Notes: generated by a model not told the origin, from the sequence alone. A stretch of DNA of 64,000 bases from Rikenellaceae bacterium (GCA_015059715.1 SUZV01000007.1:51644-115643), one strand, 5' to 3'. Positions 18,588 to 27,742 are shown, counted from the first letter of the stretch. A program made the numbers and translations.

Positions 18588-21575
18588 ATGAGAGAATTTA
18601 TCATACAAACATTTGTAACGATACTCGCTATAACCCTAATCACGCCACCCCTATCGGCACAGAGCTCGCTCACGCGCAGCGAACGCGACTCGGTGTGCGT
18701 AGCCCTACGCCGCATAACGCTCGACGAGGTGGCAGGCAGCTACGTAAAGGTCGAGAGTGCGCGAATAAAGCAACGCGGCAAGAGTAACACCATCGAGATA
18801 CGCACATCCGTAGAGCTGGCCTACTACCCTATGCGCTCAGAGAGCGTAGCACACATCTACAGCGAGGTGCGCAAGGCCCTACCAGCTAAGTATCGCAACT
18901 ATACGATACTGATATACACAGGTGGCAGGCTCATCGACAACCTAATACCCCAATACTACCGTGCCAGCAACCATGAGCGTAGCTTTACGCACGACATCAC
19001 AACACCGCTCATCACACGCCACAGCTCACTATCGCAGCCATCGAAGGGCCTGCTTAAGCGACATATAGCCCTATGGCAAAGTCATGGCCGCTACTTTAAG
19101 CAGGAGCGCGATATGTGGTCATGGCAGCGTCCACGACTATGGGAGAGTGTCGAGGACCTGTATACACAGAGCTACGTACTCCCCTTTCTGGTGCCGATGC
19201 TCGAAAGGGCTGGTGCCAACGTGCTCCTACCTCGCGAGCGCAGCGTACAGAGCGTAGAGATTATAATCGATAACGACAAAGGCATAGACGACTCACGCTA
19301 CAACGAGCATAACGGCACAAAGCGTTGGCAGGAGGGCGGCGAAGGATTCGCACACCTCTACGAGAGCTACGCCACGGGCCACAACCCCTTTAGAGATGGC
19401 ACATCGCGCTTAGTCGAGAGCGTAAGCCAGGAGGAGAAGCTATCTACGGCCACCTGGGGCACAAACATCGAGAAGAGTGGCATTTATAGCCTCTATATCT
19501 CCTACACCTCGACAAAGAGGTCTGTACCCGATGCCCACTACACAGTTCACGCCTCGGGTGGCGACCGTCACTTTTACGTTAATCAGCAGATGGGCGACCG
19601 CATGTGGATATGCCTTGGCGACTTCTACTTCGAGAGTGGCAACCATAAGGCATTGGTGACGCTGAGCAATGCCTCACAGCATAAGGGTATCATCTCGGCC
19701 GATGCGGTAAAGATTGGCGGTGGTATGGGTAACATACGCCGCAGCGTACATAGCGAGCTACGCACCGAGGGCGAGGAGTATGAGGAGAGGACAAGCTCCT
19801 ATCCTCGCTTTACCGAGGGGGCGAGATATTGGCTTCAGTGGTCGGGCTTCGAGACCGATGTATATGCACCCAAAGAGGGCAAGGATGACTACAAAGAGGA
19901 CTACATGTCGCGTGCCCACTGGGTAAATGCTCTGATGGGTGGCAGCCAGCGTCTTAAAGGCAAAGATGGTAAGAACATACCCGTAGACCTCGCCTTTGCC
20001 TTCCACTCCGATGCTGGCGTAAGACTTAACGACGATATAATCGGCACCTTAGGCATATATTCGACCAAAGAGAACAAGGCAAGATTCGAGGGCAACGTAT
20101 CGCGACTACGCTCCCGCGACCTTACGGATATCATTATGACCCAGATAGTTGGCGACCTGCGCCAAAAGTACGAACCAAACTGGACTCGTCGCGGAATGTG
20201 GGATAGAGCCTACTACGAAGCACGCATCCCTGCCTGCCCCACGATGCTCCTTGAGCTGCTATCGCACCAGAACTTTGCCGATATGCGCTATGGCCTCGAC
20301 CCACAGTTTCGCTTCGACGTTAGCCGCGCGGTATACAAGGGTATGCTAAGGTTTATATCGAGTCAGTATGGCACGGAGTATGTCGTGCAACCCCTACCCG
20401 TAAATAGCTTTGCCATAGAGCTATGCAACGGCGCAGCGCACCTAAGTTGGCAGCCCACCATCGACACCTTAGAGCCTACGGCCACCCCCGACTACTACAT
20501 CTTATATACACGCATCGATGACTCGGGTTTCGATTGTGGCAGACGCATAGATAGCACCTCGACAATAGTACATCAGGAGGAGGGACATAGATACAGCTAC
20601 CGTGTTACGGCAGTAAACGAGGGTGGCGAGAGCTTCGACTCGGAGACCCTCTCGGCCTACGTGGCCAAGCGTAGCAAGGGGTGTGTGATGATAGTAAATG
20701 GCTTTGACCGCGTGGCAGCACCTATGAGCATACACGCCGACTCGTTAGCAGGATTCTTCAATAGATACGATAGCGGCGTAGCCTACATCGAGGATATATC
20801 GTTTATCGGCGAGCAGGTAATCTTTGACCGCAAGCTATCACACTCCGAGAACGAGAGCTACGCGCTCGGCACATCCTATACCGACTACGAGACGAGGGTT
20901 ATCGCAGGCAACACCTTCGACTACCCAGCCCTTCACGGCATAGCGATAGCTCAGAGTGGCTACTCCTACACCTCGGCATCACACAGAGCCGTTGCCGAGG
21001 GGCGCGTATCGATAGGCAACTACCCCGTTGTCGACCTTATCGTCGGCAAACAGCGCACAACGACCATTGGGCGCGGTGTATCGGGATATCACTATAAGGC
21101 CATTAGCGAGGAGCTACAGAGAGCCATAAGTGGCTTCGTTAACAGTGGTGGCAACCTCTTAGTCAGTGGCAGCTACATCCTCGAAGACCTATGGCACGGA
21201 GCTACGGCGACGGACGAGGATAGAGAGTTTACTCAAAAGAGCCTGCACACGACATTTGGCGGAGGTATGGCCTCGCGCACAGGAGAGGTATATGCCCCCT
21301 CAACAAAGTTTACTCGCAAGAGGCTTAGGGCGACGTTCAACACCACACCATCCGAGGAGGTCTACTCGGTAGAGTCCCCCGAGGTTGTGACACCTGCCGA
21401 CAAGAGTAGCTTCACCATACTGCGCTACAATAGCTCCGACAGGTCGGCAGCCGTAGCCTACGACGGCAGCGATAACCGCAGCGTACACCTCGGCTTCCCG
21501 TTTGAGACAATCACCGATGAGACGGAGCGCGAAAAACTTATGATGGCGATACTGAAATTCCTGTTTAGGGAGTAG
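18588..21575 (+). CDS. Exported amidase-like protein with golvesin-type and Fn3-like domains
   Basis: A 995-residue exported protein with a signal peptide ending near SAQS (about residue 25). The amidase_3-like zinc site appears split. SHGRYF at about 165 and the Glu of LWESVEDLY come before an inserted golvesin C-terminal-like domain (about 240-375). FHSDAG and LLELLSHQNF follow at about 475-570. Such proteins are often labelled xanthan lyase in Bacteroidales, but the visible residues favour an N-acetylmuramoyl-L-alanine amidase fold. A fibronectin III-like stretch (about 600-690) and a C-terminal alpha/beta region (about 700-995) follow. The exact substrate is unknown. Peptidoglycan or a surface glycan is likely. 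Confidence 0.8.
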   Translation: MREFIIQTFVTILAITLITPPLSAQSSLTRSERDSVCVALRRITLDEVAGSYVKVESARIKQRGKSNTIEIRTSVELAYYPMRSESVAHIYSEVRKALPAKYRNYTILIYTGGRLIDNLIPQYYRASNHERSFTHDITTPLITRHSSLSQPSKGLLKRHIALWQSHGRYFKQERDMWSWQRPRLWESVEDLYTQSYVLPFLVPMLERAGANVLLPRERSVQSVEIIIDNDKGIDDSRYNEHNGTKRWQEGGEGFAHLYESYATGHNPFRDGTSRLVESVSQEEKLSTATWGTNIEKSGIYSLYISYTSTKRSVPDAHYTVHASGGDRHFYVNQQMGDRMWICLGDFYFESGNHKALVTLSNASQHKGIISADAVKIGGGMGNIRRSVHSELRTEGEEYEERTSSYPRFTEGARYWLQWSGFETDVYAPKEGKDDYKEDYMSRAHWVNALMGGSQRLKGKDGKNIPVDLAFAFHSDAGVRLNDDIIGTLGIYSTKENKARFEGNVSRLRSRDLTDIIMTQIVGDLRQKYEPNWTRRGMWDRAYYEARIPACPTMLLELLSHQNFADMRYGLDPQFRFDVSRAVYKGMLRFISSQYGTEYVVQPLPVNSFAIELCNGAAHLSWQPTIDTLEPTATPDYYILYTRIDDSGFDCGRRIDSTSTIVHQEEGHRYSYRVTAVNEGGESFDSETLSAYVAKRSKGCVMIVNGFDRVAAPMSIHADSLAGFFNRYDSGVAYIEDISFIGEQVIFDRKLSHSENESYALGTSYTDYETRVIAGNTFDYPALHGIAIAQSGYSYTSASHRAVAEGRVSIGNYPVVDLIVGKQRTTTIGRGVSGYHYKAISEELQRAISGFVNSGGNLLVSGSYILEDLWHGATATDEDREFTQKSLHTTFGGGMASRTGEVYAPSTKFTRKRLRATFNTTPSEEVYSVESPEVVTPADKSSFTILRYNSSDRSAAVAYDGSDNRSVHLGFPFETITDETEREKLMMAILKFLFRE

Positions 21576-21598
21576 AATAGCGTGTAAAGAGGCTTATT

Positions 21599-22498
21599 AT
21601 GACACTATCGAAACAGAACATACGTAGCATAGCTATGCCTATAGCTATGATTGTGGGGGCACTCCTCTGCCGCCCACTGAGCATTGTCGAGGAGGCTACA
21701 AACCATATCCTCACGCCGATACTTATCGCAGCGATGCTCTTTGTCACCTTCTGTCGCGTAGATATCAAGGCTATGCGACCTCGTATGATACACCTTTGGA
21801 TGCTCTTGGTGCAGTTTGTTGGCTCTATCGCCGTCTACTACATCACCCTACCACTACTGGGCGAGTGCGTGGCCCAGGGAGCCATGATATGCGTAATGGC
21901 ACCTATAGCTATGGCTGCGGTGGTCATCGGTGGTATGCTCGGTGCCGATATAAATACGATGGCGACATATAGCCTTATCTGCAATATCGTAACCGCCATA
22001 GTTGCCCCATTTCTCCTCCACGCCTTTGGCAACGGAAGTTGTAGCTTCGTAGAGATTGCAGGGCGCGTGGTTCCAACGCTTGTAGCCCCATTTGTCGTGG
22101 CGCAGCTGCTGCGCTGGGTATGGCCTCGTGCGGCATCCGCCATAGCTGCTCGCTCTTCGATATCGTTCTACTTGTGGATTATTTCGCTTGTATTGGTATT
22201 GGGGCGCACCACAACCTTTATCCTCGATACTGATGCCGACCCCTTTGTCGAGGTCGAGCTTGCCATCGTGGCACTTGTTCTATGCCTTTCGCAGTTTGCC
22301 ATAGGCAGGCTCTTAGGCTCGCTATATGACGACAAGGTCGCTGGAGGTCAGAGCGTAGGACAGAAGAATACCATATTGGCAGTGTGGATGTCACTAAACT
22401 TCCTCAACCCCGTAAGTTCGGTAGCCCCTACGGCCTACATCGTATGGCAGAACTTGGTAAATAGCTACCAGGTATACCGAGCAGGCAAGAGAGGTTAG
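21599..22498 (+). CDS. Bile acid:sodium symporter-family transporter
   Basis: A 299-residue inner-membrane protein with about nine or ten hydrophobic helices and almost no soluble parts. The helix pattern and motifs such as APIAMAAVVIGGMLGADINTM, VAPFVVAQLLRWVWP and GQKNTILAVWMSLNFLNPV match the BASS/SBF (ASBT-like) superfamily. In this family a crossover of broken helices forms the sodium and substrate sites. Bile acid, pantothenate or a keto acid could be the substrate, and the sequence does not decide. It begins 23 bases after the amidase-like gene and may share its transcript. A large imperfect hairpin follows at 22561-22643. Confidence 0.85.
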   Translation: MTLSKQNIRSIAMPIAMIVGALLCRPLSIVEEATNHILTPILIAAMLFVTFCRVDIKAMRPRMIHLWMLLVQFVGSIAVYYITLPLLGECVAQGAMICVMAPIAMAAVVIGGMLGADINTMATYSLICNIVTAIVAPFLLHAFGNGSCSFVEIAGRVVPTLVAPFVVAQLLRWVWPRAASAIAARSSISFYLWIISLVLVLGRTTTFILDTDADPFVEVELAIVALVLCLSQFAIGRLLGSLYDDKVAGGQSVGQKNTILAVWMSLNFLNPVSSVAPTAYIVWQNLVNSYQVYRAGKRG

Positions 22499-22560
22499 AG
22501 GTAATGCCGCATAACAGAAACGTCGATTAATAGAAATAGCAACGGGGATGTCTAAGGGGT

Positions 22561-22643
22561 GTAATGTAATGTAAATAAACTAAGGTGGCGTATGAGCGAA
22601 CTACACCGTTCACTACATACGCCACTACATTTACATGCATTAC
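22561..22643. repeat. Long nested imperfect inverted repeat
   Basis: The outer arms 22561-22575 and 22630-22643 pair with few defects. The inner arms GTGGCGTATG (22585-22594) and CATACGCCAC (22616-22625) are perfect, and a short GAAC/GTTC pair closes the top. It has no clear T-tract. It may be a 3'-end structure for the plus-strand transporter or the remnant of a small mobile repeat. Confidence 0.7.
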
Positions 22644-22775
22644 TTATTGTTGAAGTACATTATCATTCAAAATTTGTACTACATAGAAGACAACACACCA
22701 ATAGCACAATTAAAATTTAAGCGGTTTTGTAAAAAACAGTCTTACAAACTAACGACCTAACAATGTAAATAAAAT

Positions 22776-22800
22776 CGGCGGTGAAATCAATTCACCGCCG
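22776..22800 (-). terminator. Terminator downstream of susA
   Basis: CGGCGGTGAA (22776-22785) and TTCACCGCCG (22791-22800) form a perfect 10-bp stem with a 5-base loop. On the minus strand it is followed by ATTTTATTT. Its plus-strand side is followed by six A. Confidence 0.8.
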
Positions 22801-22858
22801 AAAAAAGACTGTACATTGGCATACTGCCCATTGCTATTTATAATTCGTTAGCGGCAGT

Positions 22859-23015
22859 AGATGCTCCCTTATCACATCAAAGACCCCAATTTGTTGTCAG
22901 AAGGGTTGCATATTTGGAGATTTGTCGCAGGCTGAAAAAGCGGAGCATACTAAACGTATGTGAGCATTTTTCAGACAAGCAAAGCTTCGAAGATGCACCC
23001 TTATCACAACAAAGA
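22859..23015. repeat. 25-bp near-perfect direct repeat at the susA 3' end
   Basis: Copies at 22859-22883 and 22991-23015 differ at two of 25 bases. The right copy contains the last codons and stop of susA. The 107 bases between them contain the palindrome at 22932-22974. Confidence 0.75.
22932..22974. repeat. Imperfect palindrome between the direct repeats
   Basis: CTGAAAAA (22932-22939) and CATAC (22946-22950) are matched by GTATG (22956-22960) and TTTTTCAG (22967-22974) around a 5-base loop. The middle of the arms is unpaired. There is no T-tract on either strand. The form resembles a dispersed intergenic repeat more than a terminator. Confidence 0.6.
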
Positions 23016-24875
23016 GCGGTTAAACTCTACAACCAAGGCCGACATCGGAGCCACCTTAAGGCCACTCATCGTGACACTCTCGCCAGTAATGACGTTGCGA
23101 CCATTGTCAAGACCCTCGGTAATCTCGGCATAGCGGCTCCAAGGTACAACACACTCATTTTCGGTATTGTTGATATAGACAAAGACCACCTCGCTATCGT
23201 TATAGCGGAAGTAGGCATAGGTATTATCGCGGTCGATAAAGTGGAGCGTCTTACCATTATGGATGACATCCTTCGACTTTCGCCAGTTCATAATCTTACG
23301 TGTGTAGTCGTAGACCTCCTTAGCCGCTCCTGTATGCTGCGCCTTATCGAAGAGGTTAATCCTATCGTCAGCCCAACCACCAGGGAAGTCAACACGTAGC
23401 GTTGGGTGTCCCTTAGAGCGGTCCGTAGAGCGGAATAACAGCTCATCACCATAGAGCATCTGGGGCATACCACGCAGCGTGGCAAGCAGCGTATGTACTA
23501 TCTTCATACGACGTGCATCACCCTCGCACACATCACCGATACGGTCGGTATCGTGGTTAGCGGCCATAATCATCATATTGCTTAGGTCGTTGTAGACAAA
23601 GTCGTGCGACAACACATCGTAGACGCGCGTCATACCCTGACCCCAGCCAGCGTTACCACTCTCGGTCATAGCTGAGCGTATAGCGTCGTGAAGCGGAAAG
23701 TCCATAATCGACTTAAGGTGCGAGTTGAAGCCATCCTTGTTGGCATTGCCACCCTGCCAGTAGGCAAGCTGTGGAATAGACGAGGTCCACACCTCACCGA
23801 CGATGTTGAAGTTAGGATACTCATCCATAACAGCCTTACACCATTGGCTCATAGGTATCTTCTCGTTATAGGGGTATGTATCGACGCGGAAGCCATCCAA
23901 GCCCGAGTACTCTATCCACCATACGGCCCACTGCTTAAAGTAGTTAAGTAGATAGGGGTTATCTAAGTTCATATCGGCCATCGTGCGGTCAAACCATCCA
24001 CTCTCCATCTGGTAGAGGTCCGACTTCGAGGCGTTAAAGTCCATATTTGTCGAGAAGGTCCAGTTCGACTGCGTATATTTTTCCCACTGGTGTGTCCAAT
24101 CCTTAAAAGGCTGGTCGTCGTACCACCAGTGTGTCGTCGAGCTATGGTTAGGAACGATATCCATAATAACCTTCAGGCCACGCTTATGGCACTCATCGAC
24201 ATAGGTGCAGAAGAGCTCGTTGCTACCATAACGTGGGTCGATACGATAGTAGTCGCTGCACGAGTAGCCATGATACGACGCACCATTCTCGTTATCGAGC
24301 AATAGCGGTGTAGACCATATAGCCGTAGCTCCCAGGTCGGCGATATAGTCGAGGTGGTCAATCATACCCTGAAGGTCACCACCATGACGGCGACCAGGGT
24401 TCGAGCGCATAACCTTCTCTACGGTATCGTCCGTAGAGTCATTACTCGTATCGCCATTAGCAAAGCGGTCTGGCATAATAAGATAGACAAAGTCGGCAGT
24501 CGTAAAGCTCTCCCTAAGACGTGAGTTGGCCTCGCGCTCGGCAATAACGTAAGGATAGTCGTAACGACGCTTACCATCGCTAAAGCGCAGCGTATACTCG
24601 CCAGCCACAGCATCATCGCTAATAGCCACATCTACAAACAAGTAGTTAGGGCTATCGGCCTTATGTAGCTCAGCCACACTCACACCCTGACCCTCGGGAA
24701 GTATCTCCACATCGTAGGCCGAGATACCCTCGCCATTGACCATAAGCTGCAACTCGGTATTCATACCTACCCACCACGATAGTGGCTCGACATGCTTAAT
24801 CTCAAACTGTGGCTTGGCCGCTGTAGCACTAACGGCAATAGCCACAAACATTAGAATAGAAAGTACTCTTTTCAT
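23004..24875 (-). CDS. susA: Neopullulanase-like GH13 enzyme (SusA type)
   Basis: A 623-residue exported GH13 enzyme with a signal peptide (about 1-20, ending SATAA) and no lipobox, so a periplasmic location is likely. An N-terminal beta domain (about 21-115) precedes the catalytic barrel, which opens with YLIMPDRFANGD at 131-142. The catalytic residues are Asp332 (GFRVDTYPYN), Glu361 (NIVGEVWTSS) and Asp442 (AANHDTDRIG). A C-terminal beta domain ends the protein. Length and motifs match Bacteroides SusA (617 residues), which cleaves maltooligosaccharides and pullulan. It is the last gene of the starch locus and has a leader motif shared with manC. Confidence 0.92.
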   Translation of the reverse strand: MKRVLSILMFVAIAVSATAAKPQFEIKHVEPLSWWVGMNTELQLMVNGEGISAYDVEILPEGQGVSVAELHKADSPNYLFVDVAISDDAVAGEYTLRFSDGKRRYDYPYVIAEREANSRLRESFTTADFVYLIMPDRFANGDTSNDSTDDTVEKVMRSNPGRRHGGDLQGMIDHLDYIADLGATAIWSTPLLLDNENGASYHGYSCSDYYRIDPRYGSNELFCTYVDECHKRGLKVIMDIVPNHSSTTHWWYDDQPFKDWTHQWEKYTQSNWTFSTNMDFNASKSDLYQMESGWFDRTMADMNLDNPYLLNYFKQWAVWWIEYSGLDGFRVDTYPYNEKIPMSQWCKAVMDEYPNFNIVGEVWTSSIPQLAYWQGGNANKDGFNSHLKSIMDFPLHDAIRSAMTESGNAGWGQGMTRVYDVLSHDFVYNDLSNMMIMAANHDTDRIGDVCEGDARRMKIVHTLLATLRGMPQMLYGDELLFRSTDRSKGHPTLRVDFPGGWADDRINLFDKAQHTGAAKEVYDYTRKIMNWRKSKDVIHNGKTLHFIDRDNTYAYFRYNDSEVVFVYINNTENECVVPWSRYAEITEGLDNGRNVITGESVTMSGLKVAPMSALVVEFNRSLL

Positions 24876-24954
24876 TTGCTATGAATAACTTAGAAGCTGT
24901 TTTGAATTTTATTGAAAGAGTTTGTTCGTTGCTGCAAAAGATAGTTTCGGCTTC

Positions 24955-26238
24955 TTATTTTACCAATATTTTATAGCTCCAAGGTAACAAATCGCACTCT
25001 ACATGGCTCGCAAGTTGATATGGCTCGCCCGTCATCGCATCACGATAACGTCCTGCATATATACCCGTATTAAAGTCGGCATGTATCGTATATGGCGAGA
25101 GGTTGACAATGGCAACAACCCTACTGCCACGCACCTCGCGCACAAAGGTCATGATGCAATCCTTGGCATTGTTCTCAATCTCTATCATCTCGCCACCACG
25201 CTCACCTGCTGCCAACGCCCTCTCGCTATGCTTCAGCGCGCAGAGCCTACGATATAGCTCCGTAGCATAGCCCTCGACATAACGCGAGGCAGGTATAGCA
25301 TCACGCTCGAAGAACTCGAAAGAGTGGTCATAACCAACCTCCTGTCCCGTATATATCAGAGGCATAGTAGAGGGCATAAGGAAGGTCATCACCGTCATCA
25401 CATCTAACGATGCCCCAAAGCGTGCCTGATGCGAGCCACTCCACGAGTTTTCATCATGGTTCGAGGTGAAGCTTAAACGCATAGCCTCCTTAGGGTATCT
25501 CGCCCTCTCGGAGTGTATAGCATTGCGCACATCCCACACCCGGCGAGCACCCTTAGCAATGTCGCACATTACGTGGTGTATATTCCACTGATAGCTCATG
25601 TTAAAGGCCCTGTCGAAGAGGTTATCCTCCTCTGCCTCGGCAAGCATAAAGATATCGGGACGCAGACGATGAAGCACCTCGGAGGCCTCCTGCCAAAACT
25701 CGATAGGCACCAGCATAGCCATATCGCAACGGAAACCATCTACGCCGAACTGCTCAACCCAGTAACACATGGCCTCAATCTGACCACGCCACACATCTCT
25801 ATTGGCGTAGTTTAGCTTGGCCGTATCTGTCCAATCCCAGGGAACCTTAGCTACACCCTCCGCATCGCGCTCGTACCACTCCTTGGGACGCTCCGTAATC
25901 CATCGAGCATCACGCGCCGTATGGTTAGCCACCCAGTCGAGCAACACGTGCATACCGAGCGACTTTGCCGTAGTGATAAACTCTCGTAAGTCGGCCTCAG
26001 TGCCAAACTCCTCGTTTACGGCCATATAGTCGCGTATCGAGTAGTATGAGCCAAGACTACCCTTGCGCCCCTCGACACCTATCGGATAGATGGGCATAAG
26101 CCAGATGGCATCGATGCCCACAGAGCGCAGAAAGGCAAGCCTTGCAGTCGCAGCACGCAGCGTGCCCTCCTCGGTAAACTGCCTAACGTTAAGTTCATAG
26201 AGCACAGCAGAGTAGCTCCACTCGGGATGTTTGTACAT
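24955..26238 (-). CDS. Cytoplasmic GH13 alpha-amylase-family enzyme
   Basis: A 427-residue GH13 enzyme with no signal peptide, so it is probably cytoplasmic. The barrel starts almost at residue 10. The catalytic triad is Asp172 (GFRCDMAMLVP), Glu201 (FMLAEAEEDN) and Asp262 (FTSNHDENSW). It is closely similar in pattern to the next upstream GH13 lipoprotein, for example WLMPIYPIGVEGRKGSLGSY against WLMPISPIGVDGRKGTLGSY. This suggests a tandem duplication followed by loss or gain of the export signal. It would act on short alpha-glucans delivered by the MFS transporter. A hairpin at 26265-26309 separates it from that paralogue. Confidence 0.9.
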   Translation of the reverse strand: MYKHPEWSYSAVLYELNVRQFTEEGTLRAATARLAFLRSVGIDAIWLMPIYPIGVEGRKGSLGSYYSIRDYMAVNEEFGTEADLREFITTAKSLGMHVLLDWVANHTARDARWITERPKEWYERDAEGVAKVPWDWTDTAKLNYANRDVWRGQIEAMCYWVEQFGVDGFRCDMAMLVPIEFWQEASEVLHRLRPDIFMLAEAEEDNLFDRAFNMSYQWNIHHVMCDIAKGARRVWDVRNAIHSERARYPKEAMRLSFTSNHDENSWSGSHQARFGASLDVMTVMTFLMPSTMPLIYTGQEVGYDHSFEFFERDAIPASRYVEGYATELYRRLCALKHSERALAAGERGGEMIEIENNAKDCIMTFVREVRGSRVVAIVNLSPYTIHADFNTGIYAGRYRDAMTGEPYQLASHVECDLLPWSYKILVK

Positions 26239-26264
26239 AGTAGATTAGGATTTGTAAAAATATT

Positions 26265-26309
26265 AGGGCTATGAAGGCAGCATAGCGCAGTACACCACCC
26301 CATAGCCCT
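26265..26309 (-). terminator. Intra-operon terminator or attenuator with two pairing options
   Basis: AGGGCTATG (26265-26273) pairs with CATAGCCCT (26301-26309), and the minus-strand transcript continues into AATATTTTTAC. The same left arm can instead pair with CATAGC at 26281-26286. It lies between two GH13 genes of the starch locus. Confidence 0.65.
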
Positions 26310-26322
26310 GATGTCTACTAAA

Positions 26323-27726
26323 TTATCTTGCAAGCAACCTAAAGTCCCAAGCACCAAGCTCGATGACATCACCAGCCTTAAGGCTAAGCTCCTTGCCACA
26401 AGCGCGCTTATAGTCACCAGCCGCAGCCTCGGTAGCTACAAACGTTGCAGGCTCGGCCGAGAAGTTAAAGACGCAAAGCACCTTGTTATCACCCTTTTCA
26501 CGAACAAAGGCCAGCACGTTCTCCGACACACCCTCAACAAAGAGTGCAGGTGCTACATCGCTACCTGCTGCCAAAGCAGCGTTATTGTGGCGGAACGATG
26601 TGAGCATCTTGTAGAAGTCGCGGTACTCCTTACCATACTCCGTATCGACAAGCTCTACGATAGAGTCCTTCTCGAAGAACTGAAGACGACGGTTAAGCGC
26701 AATCTCCTGACCCGTATAGATAAGTGGCTGACCCTTAGGCATCACGAAGGTGAGAGCTGCAAATGCCTTGTGAGCATCACCCATACGCTCAAACTCGGTA
26801 CCTGCCCATGAGTTTTCGTCGTGGTTCGAGGTAAACATAAGGCGCATTGCAGGTGCAGGATACTTAACATCGTCACGCGACATATACTCCTTAAGGTCTG
26901 CTACGCTCTTAGCCTCGGTCTTGATTGTGCCGTCACCAGCCACATTCTTAGTCTCGCTGCCACCCTTAGCCATAGCATTGAAGATGTGGTGGAGCTCCCA
27001 AGCGTAAGTGGCCTCGAAACCACACTCGTGCAACCAAGTCTCCTCGCCCTCGGCCAAGAGATATACATCGGGGTTAATCTGGCGTACCTGCTTCCATGCC
27101 TCAGCCCAGAAGTCGGCAGGCACGTTCATAGCAACGTCGCAACGGTAGCCATCAACGCCCATCTCTACCCAATACTTAAGAGCATCAATCATAGCAAGAC
27201 GCATATCCTGATTCTTGTAGTTAAGCTTGGCGATATCCGTCCAATCGTACTCTACGATAGGGAGACCTGTAGCCTCGTCGATAACGTACCAATCCTTCTT
27301 ACCCTCTTTCCACCAGTTAGCATCGCGCGAGGTGTGGTTAGCCACCCAGTCGATGATAACCTTAAGACCGAGGTCGTGTGCCGTATTTAGGAAATGCTGG
27401 AAATCCTCCAACGTACCAAACTCGGGGTTGATAGCCTTGTAGTCTATAATAGAGTAGTACGAACCAAGCGTGCCCTTACGGCCATCAACGCCGATAGGAC
27501 TGATAGGCATAAGCCATACGATATCTACGCCCATCTCCTTAAGCTCTGGGAGGTACTTCTCGGCAGCAGCAAACGTACCCTCGACAGTTGCCTGACGAAT
27601 GTTAAGCTCATAGACTACAGTGTTAAACTTGTCAAACTCCTGACAGCACTCTGCCTGCTGCTTATTACAATTGCAGCAACCTACAAATGTCGCAACGGCG
27701 ACTAAAAACGCTAAAATCTTCTTCAT
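26323..27726 (-). CDS. GH13 alpha-amylase-family lipoprotein
   Basis: A 467-residue lipoprotein: signal peptide with lipobox TFVGC (Cys17), then a short Cys- and Gln-rich linker (CCNCNKQQ) and a GH13 barrel. The catalytic residues are Asp197 (GYRCDVAMNVP), Glu226 (YLLAEGEETW) and Asp303 (FTSNHDENSW). The residues after the acylated Cys are not acidic, so periplasmic rather than surface anchoring is more likely. This is weak evidence. It starts 16 bases after the 706-residue GH13 gene in the same operon and is the exported sister of the cytoplasmic enzyme at 24955-26238. Starch- or maltodextrin-cleaving activity is inferred from family and context. Confidence 0.92.
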   Translation of the reverse strand: MKKILAFLVAVATFVGCCNCNKQQAECCQEFDKFNTVVYELNIRQATVEGTFAAAEKYLPELKEMGVDIVWLMPISPIGVDGRKGTLGSYYSIIDYKAINPEFGTLEDFQHFLNTAHDLGLKVIIDWVANHTSRDANWWKEGKKDWYVIDEATGLPIVEYDWTDIAKLNYKNQDMRLAMIDALKYWVEMGVDGYRCDVAMNVPADFWAEAWKQVRQINPDVYLLAEGEETWLHECGFEATYAWELHHIFNAMAKGGSETKNVAGDGTIKTEAKSVADLKEYMSRDDVKYPAPAMRLMFTSNHDENSWAGTEFERMGDAHKAFAALTFVMPKGQPLIYTGQEIALNRRLQFFEKDSIVELVDTEYGKEYRDFYKMLTSFRHNNAALAAGSDVAPALFVEGVSENVLAFVREKGDNKVLCVFNFSAEPATFVATEAAAGDYKRACGKELSLKAGDVIELGAWDFRLLAR

Positions 27727-27742
27727 AATATATCAGTTTAAA

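Larger units (their letters stand above)
22499..23003. other. Gene-free stretch with three hairpins and a 25-bp repeat pair
   Basis: This stretch holds a long imperfect hairpin at 22561-22643, the susA terminator at 22776-22800, an imperfect palindrome at 22932-22974 and a 25-base direct repeat pair whose right copy runs into the end of susA. No convincing ORF was found. Confidence 0.8.

Noticed and set aside
22914..23399. A 161-codon plus-strand open frame
   Set aside because: It is mostly antisense to the end of susA and crosses the repeat region.
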